This document shows, piece by piece, positions 25,002-33,891 of a stretch of 64,000 bases of DNA (position 1 is the stretch's first letter; every line of letters starts with the position of its first letter). The notes under the pieces were generated by a model. That model was given only the letters and a program-made list of their open reading frames with translations. It was not told where the DNA came from and searched no databases. The translations under genes were made by a program, and so were the position numbers. This DNA comes from Pseudoalteromonas flavipulchra NCIMB 2033 = ATCC BAA-314 (GTDB lineage Bacteria > Pseudomonadota > Gammaproteobacteria > Enterobacterales > Alteromonadaceae): assembly GCA_000814665.1 (NCBI GenBank), contig JWIH01000025.1, positions 434,001-498,000 of the forward strand. The letters are read 5' to 3'.

Positions 25002-26903
25002 TTAAAAGCTCGCGACGAGATCATCAAGCGCTTTTGCTGATGCAGCAAGACGCTGAATTGATTGTTCCGTGTCAAGTTGCTCGTTCATCACGGCATCGCT
25101 TATTTCGCTAATTTGCTCGATGTTGCGGCCGACGTCCGCGACGACATTACTTTGCTCTTCTGTCGCTGTTGCGATAAGCGCGGTCATGTCATTTATTTGA
25201 TTTGCGGTTTCCGAGATTTCCAACATTAACTCCACTGACGATTGCATTGTTTGAACACTTTGCTCTGCTTGTTCACTGGATTGTTGGATTTGGTTTACGA
25301 CAGCGCCAGACACCTGAGTTAATTCAGATATCGTTGCTTGGATCTCGTCGGTAGATTGTGATGTACGGCTCGCAAGCGCTCTCACCTCATCTGCAACGAC
25401 GGCAAACCCACGGCCATGCTCACCCGCACGCGCAGACTCAATCGCGGCATTGAGTGCAAGCAAGTTGGTTTGCTCAGATATGCCTCTGATCACATCAACG
25501 ATGTTGGCAATGGACTGTGTTTTTTCGGCCAATGTAGCGACTTGACCTGCCATATTTTCGATGTCACCAGCAAGTAAGTGAAGTGTTTCTTGGCTTTCTT
25601 GCACACCTTGACGGCTGCGCTTAGTTGACGCTTTACTTTCTTCTGTTAATTTTGCCGTATTGGTCGCGCTGCTCGCTATCTCTTGTACTGTCGCACCCAT
25701 TTCATTGATTGCCGCGGCAACAGACATAGTTTGAGACTTTTGTTCATCCAGAGACTGAGAGTTTTGCTGGCTCTGTTTAAACACGGCTTCGCTCGTCACG
25801 CGAATTGAACGGCTCTCTTCCGCAACCATGTGGATAGCTTCTTCGATCTTAGCCATAAACTGGTTGAAGCCGCCAGCCAAAGCATGAAGTTCAGGTTGTG
25901 CTGAGTCTGGTAAACGATAATTGAGTTTTGCGTCGCCGCTGCCAAGCTGTTCAAATAAATCTGCCATCTTTTTAAGTGGCGCGCTTAAGTTTTTAGCCAG
26001 CAGCATACTAAAAAAGCTCGCCACTAGCGCAATCACCAGCGAAAAACCAATGATTTGCCACTGCAAAGAAGTGATCCCACTATTGATTTCACTGGTTGGC
26101 ACTTGGGCAATAACAAGCAAATCTGTGTTTGGAATTGGGCTCGCTGCAACTAAATTGGTTTCGCCATCCACTTCCAACTCTTTAACGATAAATCCACCTG
26201 TGGAGGTAAAGTCGCGACTGTGCTGGCCGTAAAAGTCTTCAATCGAGGACTTTGCGACTTTGCTTGCATCTGGGTGCAATTGCACCGTACCTTGCCTATT
26301 AATGACGAAAACAAAGCCACTTTGCTCGATTTTCATATTAGCAAGCATCGCCTGCATGTCATCAATACTTTTCGCAAGTCCAGCTAAACCAACACCGCTT
26401 AGCTGTTGATGGTTTACAAACATTTTTACATCGCCCGGTGCTTCTTGATAGATACTAATAGAGTATGGCGAGCCACTAGTGGTAAAGCCGAAAAACCAAC
26501 CATCCTGCTCTCTATTTAGTACTCGCAGAAAGCCGTTTTGATTCCAATATTGATTGGTTTCGCGGTTAGCCCAAGAAGCCGTAACTAAGTCATACTGCGC
26601 CGCAATACGCTTGAGTTCGTTGACAAGAAGTTTTTCGTCCAAAGTATTTTGCTTGGCACTTTGGGTGATTAATAAATTGCTTGAAAGCTGCTCGGCTGCA
26701 TTTTTCAACGTGTCTATCTGCTTGCTTAATGATTTATTGATACTTTCTATCTTGCTTGGCAATTCAGACTGCATCATGCGTTCATTAATGAGCGTTTTGG
26801 CGCTGTAAAGCGAGGTAAACCCGATTAAACAAGCGACAGCAATCGCAATGAGACTACCCAAAAGGGTAATTCTTTGAGTAATTGTTAAACCTGTGTTTTG
26901 CAT
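25002..26903 (-). CDS. Methyl-accepting chemotaxis protein with Cache sensor
   Basis: The 633-residue receptor has a membrane span at about 13-33, a periplasmic Cache-type sensor domain to about 275, a second span (WQIIGFSLVIALVASFFSMLLA), a HAMP domain from about 303, and a long signalling coiled coil. The kinase-contact tip is the canonical GISEQTNLLALNAAIESARA then GEHGRGFAVVADEVRALA. It acts with CheA/CheW to bias flagellar rotation. The sensor sequence (SWANRETNQYW, GFVFVINRQGTVQLHPD) suits small-ligand Cache domains but the ligand is not predictable. Alone on its strand; no other chemotaxis gene is in the window. Confidence 0.95.
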   Translation of the reverse strand: MQNTGLTITQRITLLGSLIAIAVACLIGFTSLYSAKTLINERMMQSELPSKIESINKSLSKQIDTLKNAAEQLSSNLLITQSAKQNTLDEKLLVNELKRIAAQYDLVTASWANRETNQYWNQNGFLRVLNREQDGWFFGFTTSGSPYSISIYQEAPGDVKMFVNHQQLSGVGLAGLAKSIDDMQAMLANMKIEQSGFVFVINRQGTVQLHPDASKVAKSSIEDFYGQHSRDFTSTGGFIVKELEVDGETNLVAASPIPNTDLLVIAQVPTSEINSGITSLQWQIIGFSLVIALVASFFSMLLAKNLSAPLKKMADLFEQLGSGDAKLNYRLPDSAQPELHALAGGFNQFMAKIEEAIHMVAEESRSIRVTSEAVFKQSQQNSQSLDEQKSQTMSVAAAINEMGATVQEIASSATNTAKLTEESKASTKRSRQGVQESQETLHLLAGDIENMAGQVATLAEKTQSIANIVDVIRGISEQTNLLALNAAIESARAGEHGRGFAVVADEVRALASRTSQSTDEIQATISELTQVSGAVVNQIQQSSEQAEQSVQTMQSSVELMLEISETANQINDMTALIATATEEQSNVVADVGRNIEQISEISDAVMNEQLDTEQSIQRLAASAKALDDLVASF

Positions 26904-27084
26904 TCGATTAGTGTGTGTAATCCCGTGGAACCGATTATTCTAGCATAGTAAATAACCAGCTCGGAACAAGTAACAATCCAAGTCACAAAAAAATAATTTT
27001 GGTTTATAAAATAAAGTTAATCTCAGTATTTAGTGTTAACTGTATTTGAGTTAAATGGGTGGTTATGTTGAGAAATAGAGATAA

Positions 27085-27116
27085 AAGGCCACAATCTCAG
27101 GGTGGAAAGTGGCCTT
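27085..27116 (-). terminator. Terminator of ilvC
   Basis: AAGGCCAC (27085-27092) pairs with GTGGCCTT (27109-27116); on the minus strand the stem runs into TTTTATC. It is 57 bases beyond the ilvC stop. The rest of 26904-27173 holds no recognisable gene. Confidence 0.7.
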
Positions 27117-27173
27117 GGTTACTAACAAGCGAACTAGTTTGCTATATTATTGACGCAAATTTATTTCTACTTA

Positions 27174-28646
27174 CTAAACAATCTTTTTCATATCGGACAT
27201 GTAACCGCGAAGGATTTCACCTATTTTTTCTACCGGATGGTTACGGATCGCACGGTTTACAGCTATGAGCTTTTGGTTGTCAGCATAATTGTCACTGTCT
27301 AACAAGCCTTCACCAATCTCACGTTTTGTGATTGATTCCATAAATGGCTTCAATAGTGGTAGACATGCGTGATTATACAGGTAGCAACCATATTCTGCGG
27401 TATCAGAAATAGTACGGTTCATCTCGAACAGCTTTTTGCGCGCAATGGTGTTCGCGATTAGCGGCGTTTCGTGTAGTGATTCGTAGTACGCTGATTCATC
27501 AATAATGCCTGCTGCTGTCATGGTTTCGAACGCTAGCTCTACACCAGCTTTGACCATAGCAACCATCAAAATACCTTGGTCGAAGAAAGTCTGCTCTGAA
27601 ATCTCAGCATCAGTATTCGCTTGCTTTTCAAACGCAGTTTGTGCGGTTTCTGCACGCCATGTAAGCAATTTATTGTCGTTTTCAGCCCAATCAGCCATCA
27701 TACCTTCTGAAAACTCACCACTGATGATGTCGTCCATATGCTTGTTGTAGAGCGGGCGCATGATGTCTTTTAGTTGCTCACTCAGTTCAAATGCGCGTAA
27801 CTTAGCGGGGTTAGACAGTCTGTCCATCATATTGGTGATACCACCGTGTTTTAGCGCTTCAGTGATGATCTCCCAGCCATATTGTACGAGCTTTGATGCA
27901 TATCCAGGTTCAATGCCTTCTTCTACCATTTTGTCAAAGCATAGTAGTGAGCCAGTTTGCAACATACCACATAGGATGGTTTGCTCACCCATTAGATCTG
28001 ATTTTACCTCAGCAATAAATGATGACTGCAATACGCCAGCACGATGACCACCGGTTCCCGCCGCATATGCCTTAGCTTGCGCGAGACCTTTACCCTCAGG
28101 GTCGTTTTCAGGGTGAACTGCAATCAGCGTAGGTACACCAAAACCGCGTTTGTACTCTTCACGTACTTCTGTGCCAGGACATTTTGGTGCAACCATGATT
28201 ACGGTGATATCTTCACGCACTTGCATACCTTCTTCCACGATGTTGAAGCCGTGAGAGTAGGCAAGTGTTGCGCCTTTTTTCATTAAGGGCATGACTGCGT
28301 TTACAACAGAAGTATGTTGTTTGTCAGGGGTTAAGTTTAGAACCAAATCAGCTTCAGGAATGAGTTCTTCATAAGTGCCAACAATAAAGCCGTTTTCAGA
28401 TGCATTAAGAAACGATTGACGTTTTTCTTCAATTGCTGAAGGACGTAGTGCGTAACTGACGTTCAAGCCAGAATCTCTTAAGTTTAGACCTTGGTTCAAG
28501 CCTTGTGCGCCACAACCAACGATGACCAGTTTTTTACCAATCAGAACGTCGACACCTTGTTCGAATTCTTTTGGATCCATGAATTCACATTGAGAAAGCT
28601 GAGCTAATTGCTCACGTAAAGATAAAGTATTAAAGTAATTCGACAT
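27174..28646 (-). CDS. ilvC: Ketol-acid reductoisomerase, class II (IlvC)
   Basis: IlvC converts acetolactate or acetohydroxybutyrate to the dihydroxy acids of valine and isoleucine synthesis, using NADPH and Mg2+. At 490 residues it is the long enterobacterial-type class II form, with a duplicated knotted C-terminal domain. The Rossmann motif is KLVIVGCGAQGLNQGLNLRD near residue 35, and metal-site segments such as VAPKCPGTEVREEYKRGFGVP and MGEQTILCGMLQTG are present. AGGAAA lies about eight bases before the ATG. It is divergent from ilvY. Confidence 0.98.
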   Translation of the reverse strand: MSNYFNTLSLREQLAQLSQCEFMDPKEFEQGVDVLIGKKLVIVGCGAQGLNQGLNLRDSGLNVSYALRPSAIEEKRQSFLNASENGFIVGTYEELIPEADLVLNLTPDKQHTSVVNAVMPLMKKGATLAYSHGFNIVEEGMQVREDITVIMVAPKCPGTEVREEYKRGFGVPTLIAVHPENDPEGKGLAQAKAYAAGTGGHRAGVLQSSFIAEVKSDLMGEQTILCGMLQTGSLLCFDKMVEEGIEPGYASKLVQYGWEIITEALKHGGITNMMDRLSNPAKLRAFELSEQLKDIMRPLYNKHMDDIISGEFSEGMMADWAENDNKLLTWRAETAQTAFEKQANTDAEISEQTFFDQGILMVAMVKAGVELAFETMTAAGIIDESAYYESLHETPLIANTIARKKLFEMNRTISDTAEYGCYLYNHACLPLLKPFMESITKREIGEGLLDSDNYADNQKLIAVNRAIRNHPVEKIGEILRGYMSDMKKIV

Positions 28647-28718
28647 GATATTTCCTGATTCTGTAGAAATAGATTGAAGTCAGAGTAGGGCGAACTTTTG
28701 ATTGCGTAAAATGATATA

Positions 28719-28739
28719 TTTGAACTATAGTGTTTCAAA
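28719..28739. promoter_or_regulatory. Candidate IlvY operator overlapping the ilvC promoter
   Basis: TTTGAAC and GTTTCAAA form an interrupted inverted repeat with a LysR-type spacing, 12 bases before the ilvY ATG. On the minus strand TTGAAA could be the ilvC -35 element, with TATCAT 16 bases downstream. This fits the known shared control of ilvY and ilvC, but the site itself is inferred. Confidence 0.4.
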
Positions 28740-28751
28740 AGGTGAAATGCT

Positions 28752-29645
28752 ATGAATCACAAACAACTTAAATATTTTTTGGCACTTGCAGATACGCTGC
28801 ATTTTTCTCGGGCGAGTGAACGCTGTTTTGTAAGTCCTCCGACATTAAGCCGTCAAATCAAGCAGTTAGAAGAGGAAGTTGGCGCGCCTTTATTCCTACG
28901 AGATAATCGCACCGTTGAGTTGACTCAGCAAGGCAAGGCGTTTGTTCATTACGCGCAAGCGACATTAGCAAGCTGGCGGCAGTTTAAGAGTGAATGCGTT
29001 GACGATGATAAGCCTTTGACTGGTGAGCTGAGTTTATTTTGTTCAGTGACCGCGACTTACAGTTTTATTTATGATCTTTTTTCCAAGTTTCGCCATCTGT
29101 ACCCACAAGTAGAGTTAAATCTTATTACTGGTGATCCCGCGCATTCAATAGCAGAAGTGGCTAGTGGTAAGGAAGATGTTGCGGTAGCAGTGAAGCCAAA
29201 ACATCTACCGAACGGTATTGAGTACTTGCCAATCGGCCGTTCGAGATTGGTGTTTATTGGCCCAACGATGGACTGTCCGCTTAAGTCTATTATTGATGAA
29301 TATAGTCATAGCGAAATGCCGTGGCAGAGGCTGTCTTTTATTATGCCAGAGCAAGGCGTGTTAAAAGATCGAATTGATAACTTTTGCAAAAAACACAATT
29401 TTGTTCCTAAAGTTTATGCGCATGTTTCGGGTCATGAAGCTATGGTTGCGCTCGCGAGTTTAGGGTTTGGTATTGCGTGTGTCCCCGAGATAGTAATTAG
29501 TCAAAGTCCATTTAAGAATCAAGTTCAGCTTTTACAGCTTAGATCGGATGAAATTGAAATTGGACTTGTAACTAAGAATAAACGGTTATATGACCCAGTT
29601 GTTAAAGCACTTTGGGATACGGCAAAAGGATTATTTACGCTGTAA
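28752..29645 (+). CDS. ilvY: LysR-family activator IlvY
   Basis: IlvY activates ilvC in response to acetolactate. The 297 residues have a LysR N-terminal HTH (LKYFLALADTLHFSRASERC, SPPTLSRQIKQLEEEVGAPLF) and a periplasmic-binding-like effector domain from about 90 (LTGELSLFCSVTATYSFIYDLF). Divergence from ilvC with 105 bases between them is the classic ilvYC arrangement and supports the name. GTGAAATGCT precedes the ATG without a strong ribosome site. Confidence 0.94.
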   Translation: MNHKQLKYFLALADTLHFSRASERCFVSPPTLSRQIKQLEEEVGAPLFLRDNRTVELTQQGKAFVHYAQATLASWRQFKSECVDDDKPLTGELSLFCSVTATYSFIYDLFSKFRHLYPQVELNLITGDPAHSIAEVASGKEDVAVAVKPKHLPNGIEYLPIGRSRLVFIGPTMDCPLKSIIDEYSHSEMPWQRLSFIMPEQGVLKDRIDNFCKKHNFVPKVYAHVSGHEAMVALASLGFGIACVPEIVISQSPFKNQVQLLQLRSDEIEIGLVTKNKRLYDPVVKALWDTAKGLFTL

Positions 29646-29708
29646 AGCATCCATTCAGGTTGCGTGACTACACTGTGTTCATCTATGTTGAATGAATGAG
29701 GTGCGTCC

Positions 29709-30404
29709 GTGTCCACTATCTTGGTTGCACAAAGCAATAACAATATATTGACATCACAACAAAAAATGCTTGAAGAGCAAGGCTATACTGTTGAGTTGTT
29801 GAGGGAATTAGGTCAATTGAATGGTTTTTCAGGGAAATCTATTAACGGTATCGTGCTTGATCAAGCTATCGCATCCGTACCAACCTGCGATTCAATCAGC
29901 CAATTTAGACAAAGATTCAAAGCCCCTGTGATCGTCAGTCTTGACAGCGATGACGAGGATGTTCACAGCCTGTTTTTAGAGCTCGGTGCTGATGAAGTTA
30001 TTTCCAAAGATGCAAAGCCTAGATTATGGCGAGCTCGGCTCGATGCAGTGTTAAGAAGGCAAGCTGCAAACTCGCAGTTTGACGATGAGCCAGAGCAATT
30101 AACCTTTGGCCAACTGCATATCGACAAAAACACCAGGCGCGTGAGTTATGGGCAGGAGCGCATTGACCTCACAACCCATGAGTTTGAGTTGCTATGGTTA
30201 CTGGCGAGCAATGGCGGCAAAGTAGTGAAACGTGACTTTGTATACGAGCAGATCCTTGGCAAATACTATCGCCCAGATACGCGAACAATAGACGTCCGCA
30301 TCTCTCGTTTGCGTAAAAAGCTACACGATAATCCGAGTCGTCCAGAGAAGATCAAAACGATTTGGCGTCAGGGTTACTTATTTGTTACTGACGTTTGGAA
30401 CTAA
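29709..30404 (+). CDS. Orphan OmpR-family response regulator with degenerate receiver
   Basis: The 231-residue protein pairs a receiver-like domain (1-115) with an intact winged-helix DNA-binding domain (about 135-228; LTTHEFELLWLLASNGGKVV, TIDVRISRLRKKLHDNP, TIWRQGYLF). The receiver keeps an Asp51 at the phosphoacceptor position (GIVLDQ), but the acidic metal-binding pair after the first strand is replaced by Gln-Ser-Asn (ILVAQSNNN), so normal Mg2+-dependent phosphorylation looks impaired. The start is GTG with GAGGTG six bases upstream. No kinase is adjacent. It is transcribed after ilvY but 63 bases apart, and a strong terminator follows. Confidence 0.85.
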   Translation: MSTILVAQSNNNILTSQQKMLEEQGYTVELLRELGQLNGFSGKSINGIVLDQAIASVPTCDSISQFRQRFKAPVIVSLDSDDEDVHSLFLELGADEVISKDAKPRLWRARLDAVLRRQAANSQFDDEPEQLTFGQLHIDKNTRRVSYGQERIDLTTHEFELLWLLASNGGKVVKRDFVYEQILGKYYRPDTRTIDVRISRLRKKLHDNPSRPEKIKTIWRQGYLFVTDVWN

Positions 30405-30488
30405 AAAGTAACAATTTGATTTAACGCAAAGATACTTCGAATTTTTCGAATGCTCAATTCGGAGAAATTTGTGAAACAGGTTTCTGAT

Positions 30489-30531
30489 ACAAAGGGATAA
30501 CGTCATTTTTATGATGTTATCCCTTTGTTTT
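30489..30531 (+). terminator. Terminator after the orphan response regulator
   Basis: ACAAAGGGATAACGTCA pairs with TGATGTTATCCCTTTGT (one G-T pair) over 17 bp around a T-rich loop, then a short T-run. Confidence 0.85.
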
Positions 30532-30623
30532 ATATGGAGTATCCGTATTCTCTTTCACGAATGGTAGCGCTGGAGTAGTTAGCTGTTACGTAGCATTTTT
30601 AAAAAAATTGTTATTTATACAAT

Positions 30624-30646
30624 GCAAATAATATTGATTGCTATTT
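30624..30646. promoter_or_regulatory. Possible Fur-type site before the iron operon
   Basis: GCAAATAATATTGATTGCTATTT is an A/T-rich imperfect palindrome that partly matches the Fur consensus of repeated GATAAT units. It lies 68 bases before the first gene of a cluster with imelysin-like and FecA-like genes, families often under Fur. The match is loose. Confidence 0.35.
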
Positions 30647-30713
30647 AGGTGTGTGTATACTTTACGCCTAGTTATGAAAATATAAACATAATTAGTCTCA
30701 AAGGAACAATTCA

Positions 30714-32540
30714 ATGGCACTTAAAAAGTCTCTGTTAACGACTGCTATTCTCGCTGCAACTTTAGGCCTCACCGCATGTGGTGGCTCTAGCAGCAACTCA
30801 AATGACAACGATGATAACAACACAACACCACCTCCAGCCACCAATGCTGCACCTACTATTACCGTAGACAGTGCATCAGTATCTGAGGATACGCTTGGTG
30901 CTGCGGTTGCAAATATCTCTTTTTCTGACGATAGCGATGAAGTAAGTGCATTGACACTAACCATCTCTGACAACCGTTTTGAAATTGTTGATGGTGCGGT
31001 TAAGCTCAAAGCTGCAAACGCACTAAACTTCGAACAGGTTGAAGGCGGTAAAGTATCGGTAACTATCACTGCAACCGACAGCAAAGGCGAAAAAACAGAA
31101 GTTGAAGCTGAAATTGCTGTTCAACAAATTGCTGAAGAAAACAAAGCGGGTGTAAACCGCTATGCCTTTAATAACACACAAGGCGAATCTTCAGTTTCTT
31201 ATTCTGGCCAAATCGCACGTCACGCAGCTATGGTTCATATTAAGAGCCTAATGGGTAAGCTTAATAATGAAACTGTGGGTAATGCGGCGGAGCAAAAAAC
31301 AGCTGAAGCGGCAATCACTGAGATTAAAACCTTCTTAATGCCGACAGACACAGTGGTCTTGGATGAAACCCTTGATTTCGCTGTTGCCGCAAACGCTGCA
31401 CAAACTACATTAGGACAAATTTCAAGTTCACTGAAAAACGTCGCTGGCGAAGGTGGTAAAATTGCGGGACGTGATACCTCTAATATGCATAAAGCATGGG
31501 AAGAGGATGGTGTCATGGCTGGTTGGGTTAACTTTGGTACACAGCCAAAAACACCTGAAGGTTTAGCCCTACACTATTTAGACCTGCTACAAGCGCAACT
31601 TCAGCAATTTGAAAATGGCTCAACAATCAAAGCAGAGCATAATGGCACAGCTATCACGCTGAACAAACTATATGTAACACCGGAAGGCCTTGATCTTGCC
31701 CAGCTAATGCAAAAACACTTAAACGGTGCAGTATCGCTTTCTCAAGGTGCGGACGATTATCTAGATGATTTACTCATTGGTGAAAAGTCAGCTGATAACG
31801 CGACATTAGCGGATGGCAAAAGCTACACTGAACTTGAACACAAGTTTGATGAAGGCTATGGCTATTTCGGTGCTGCTGTTGATTATCTAGACTACACAGA
31901 CGATGAACTTTCAGCTAAAGGTGGCCGTGAAGCGTATGCAAGTGGTTATCATGATTTGGATAATGACGGCAAAATCGATCTACTATCTGAATTTAACTTT
32001 GGTAACTCAACCAATGCAGCAAAGCGTGACCGTGGCACTAAATCTAACGCTAACCCAACAGACTTCAGCGCTGAAGCACAATTAGCATTTATTGAAGCGC
32101 GTAAACTTATCAACGCTAATGTTGGTACTAATGTTGCGCAGTGGGAAGACGATGACAAGGAGCGCTTAGAAGCATTGCGTAATCAAGCGTTGTTAGCATG
32201 GGAAAAGTCTATCGCTGCAACCGTTGTGCATTATATCAATGATACAATCTCAAATGATGATGGTGATTTAGATGATATCGCATCAGGTGATTTTGATGCT
32301 GATCAATTCTATGCAGTAGCAAAGCACTGGTCTGAAATGAAAGGCTTCGCATTAAACTTCCAGTTTAATCCGTTTTCTCCTGTTACAGATGCAGATTTTG
32401 TTAAAATCCATGAATTAATGGGTGATAAGCCTGAATTCGCGGCAGATAAAGTGGAAGCTTATAAGACTGCTTTATTGGAAGCGCGAGGAATCATTGCAAC
32501 TGCATATGATTTCGATGCTGAGAATGTTGCCAGCTGGTAA
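30714..32540 (+). CDS. Lipoprotein with cadherin-like and DUF4856-type domains
   Basis: The 608-residue protein has a lipobox (LGLTAC|G), a Ser/Asn/Asp-rich linker with a PPP motif, one cadherin-like module (about 48-135; APTITVDSASVSEDT, FEQVEGGKVSVTITATDSKG), then about 450 residues that resemble DUF4856 (NRYAFNNTQGESSVSYSGQI at its start). An acidic YHDLDNDGKIDLL stretch could bind calcium. DUF4856 proteins are found next to imelysin and TonB genes, as here, and are probably surface lipoproteins for iron capture; the mechanism is unknown. It is first in a four-gene run behind a possible Fur site. Confidence 0.8.
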   Translation: MALKKSLLTTAILAATLGLTACGGSSSNSNDNDDNNTTPPPATNAAPTITVDSASVSEDTLGAAVANISFSDDSDEVSALTLTISDNRFEIVDGAVKLKAANALNFEQVEGGKVSVTITATDSKGEKTEVEAEIAVQQIAEENKAGVNRYAFNNTQGESSVSYSGQIARHAAMVHIKSLMGKLNNETVGNAAEQKTAEAAITEIKTFLMPTDTVVLDETLDFAVAANAAQTTLGQISSSLKNVAGEGGKIAGRDTSNMHKAWEEDGVMAGWVNFGTQPKTPEGLALHYLDLLQAQLQQFENGSTIKAEHNGTAITLNKLYVTPEGLDLAQLMQKHLNGAVSLSQGADDYLDDLLIGEKSADNATLADGKSYTELEHKFDEGYGYFGAAVDYLDYTDDELSAKGGREAYASGYHDLDNDGKIDLLSEFNFGNSTNAAKRDRGTKSNANPTDFSAEAQLAFIEARKLINANVGTNVAQWEDDDKERLEALRNQALLAWEKSIAATVVHYINDTISNDDGDLDDIASGDFDADQFYAVAKHWSEMKGFALNFQFNPFSPVTDADFVKIHELMGDKPEFAADKVEAYKTALLEARGIIATAYDFDAENVASW

Positions 32541-32563
32541 TCTAAATTTTCGTTTATAACGTT

Positions 32564-32595
32564 AAAAGGTTAGCCGTTAATTCTGCTAACCTTTT
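32564..32595 (+). terminator. Hairpin between the first two genes of the iron cluster
   Basis: AAAAGGTTAGC and GCTAACCTTTT pair perfectly around a ten-base loop, followed by GTTGT. It sits 23 bases after the first stop and 27 before the next ATG, so it may be a partial terminator or a processing site that sets unequal expression. Confidence 0.6.
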
Positions 32596-32622
32596 GTTGT
32601 ATATAGATAATAGAGAATACAA

Positions 32623-33891
32623 ATGAGAGTATCTAAACGTTTAAGTGCCGCTGCCGTCGCTGTGGCTTTGGTATTGTCGGGTTGTGGTGAAAGTACTTCA
32701 AGTAGCCAAGGACCTGGAGTGAAGGATAATAACTCTGGAACGGATAACCCAACCTTACCTACGCAATTTGATGAAGCAGCCCTGGTAAGTAACCTTGTGA
32801 ATAATGTGCTTACCCCTGCAATTGAGCAATTCAATGAACTCGCGGTAACACAACAACTTGAAGTTGCGAGTTATTGTAGCGCTGAAAAAGTACTGACTGA
32901 AAATACCGCTGCGTTAAAGCAAAATGCTCAACAAAGTTGGCGCAACGCTATGATTGGGTGGCAGTATGTTGAATTGATGCAAATGGGTCCACTTACTGCC
33001 AATAGTAAAGAGCTTAAAAACAACATTTATGTTTGGCCCGCTACAGGCTCGTTATGTGATATCGACTTGGATGTAGTGTATTTTGAGGATGGCGTTATTA
33101 ACGGTAATGCTAGCAATCCTTATAATATCTCTGAGCGTACTGCAAACCGTAAAGGCTTAACTGCCTTAGAGCACCTTCTATTCAATGCCAATCTTGATCA
33201 CAACTGCTCGTCAGTGAATGATGCTTTGGCACCATGGAATAGCCGCTCAACTCAGGAAAGAGCGGTTGCGCGTTGTGAGTTTGCGACGGAAGTGGCTAAA
33301 GACATTGAAGCACAGAGTAGTTCACTTCTGTCTCAATGGACTGGAGAAAATGGCTACGCAGCTAAACTTGTTAATGCAGGACAACCAGAGTCACCGTTTG
33401 ACACGCCTCACTTAGCGCTCAATGAAATATCAAAGGCGCTATTTTACATGACCGAAGAGCTAAAAGACGGCAAAATAGCGACGCCGTTAGGCCTAGGTTT
33501 TCCGAATGCGTGTGGTTTAGAGGCGTGCCCTGAAGCGGTGGAGTCGCCAATTGCAGAACATTCGAAAGAGAATTTACTTGCTAACATCAGAGCATTTAGA
33601 AACATCTTCACTGGTAATGGCCAAGATGCTGAGAATACATTGGGCTTTGACGACTTTTTAGATGCTGAGAATGGTAGTGATGTAAAAGAGCGCATGCTTG
33701 CAGGGCTTGCGGATGCAGAAGCTACTCTGCTTGCGATGAATGCGAGCCTGAAAGCTGAGCTTGCAGGTTCTACAGAGCAAGTGACGCAAACGCATACAGA
33801 CGTTAAAAAAGTGACGGATGATTTAAAGACCGAGTTTATCGAAAAGCTCGCCCTAGAACTTCCACAAACTTCGGCAGGTGACAATGACTAA
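32623..33891 (+). CDS. Imelysin-like (M75) lipoprotein
   Basis: The 422-residue protein has a lipobox (LVLSGC|G) and an imelysin fold: QQSWRNAMIGWQYVELMQMGPL, IYVWPATGSLCDIDLDV and NRKGLTALEHLLF. In classic imelysins the GxHxxE motif binds metal; here that position reads GLTALE, so the His is replaced by Thr while the Glu stays. This places it with imelysin-like proteins whose function is iron or haem related but not proteolytic. Cysteines are unusually frequent for a surface protein (SYCSAEK, GSLCDID, DHNCSS, FPNACGLEACPE). The receptor gene overlaps its stop. Confidence 0.85.
   Translation: MRVSKRLSAAAVAVALVLSGCGESTSSSQGPGVKDNNSGTDNPTLPTQFDEAALVSNLVNNVLTPAIEQFNELAVTQQLEVASYCSAEKVLTENTAALKQNAQQSWRNAMIGWQYVELMQMGPLTANSKELKNNIYVWPATGSLCDIDLDVVYFEDGVINGNASNPYNISERTANRKGLTALEHLLFNANLDHNCSSVNDALAPWNSRSTQERAVARCEFATEVAKDIEAQSSSLLSQWTGENGYAAKLVNAGQPESPFDTPHLALNEISKALFYMTEELKDGKIATPLGLGFPNACGLEACPEAVESPIAEHSKENLLANIRAFRNIFTGNGQDAENTLGFDDFLDAENGSDVKERMLAGLADAEATLLAMNASLKAELAGSTEQVTQTHTDVKKVTDDLKTEFIEKLALELPQTSAGDND

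Noticed and set aside
33444..33884. 146-codon minus frame inside the imelysin-like gene
   Set aside because: Ser/Ala-rich shadow of a real gene with family motifs on the + strand.
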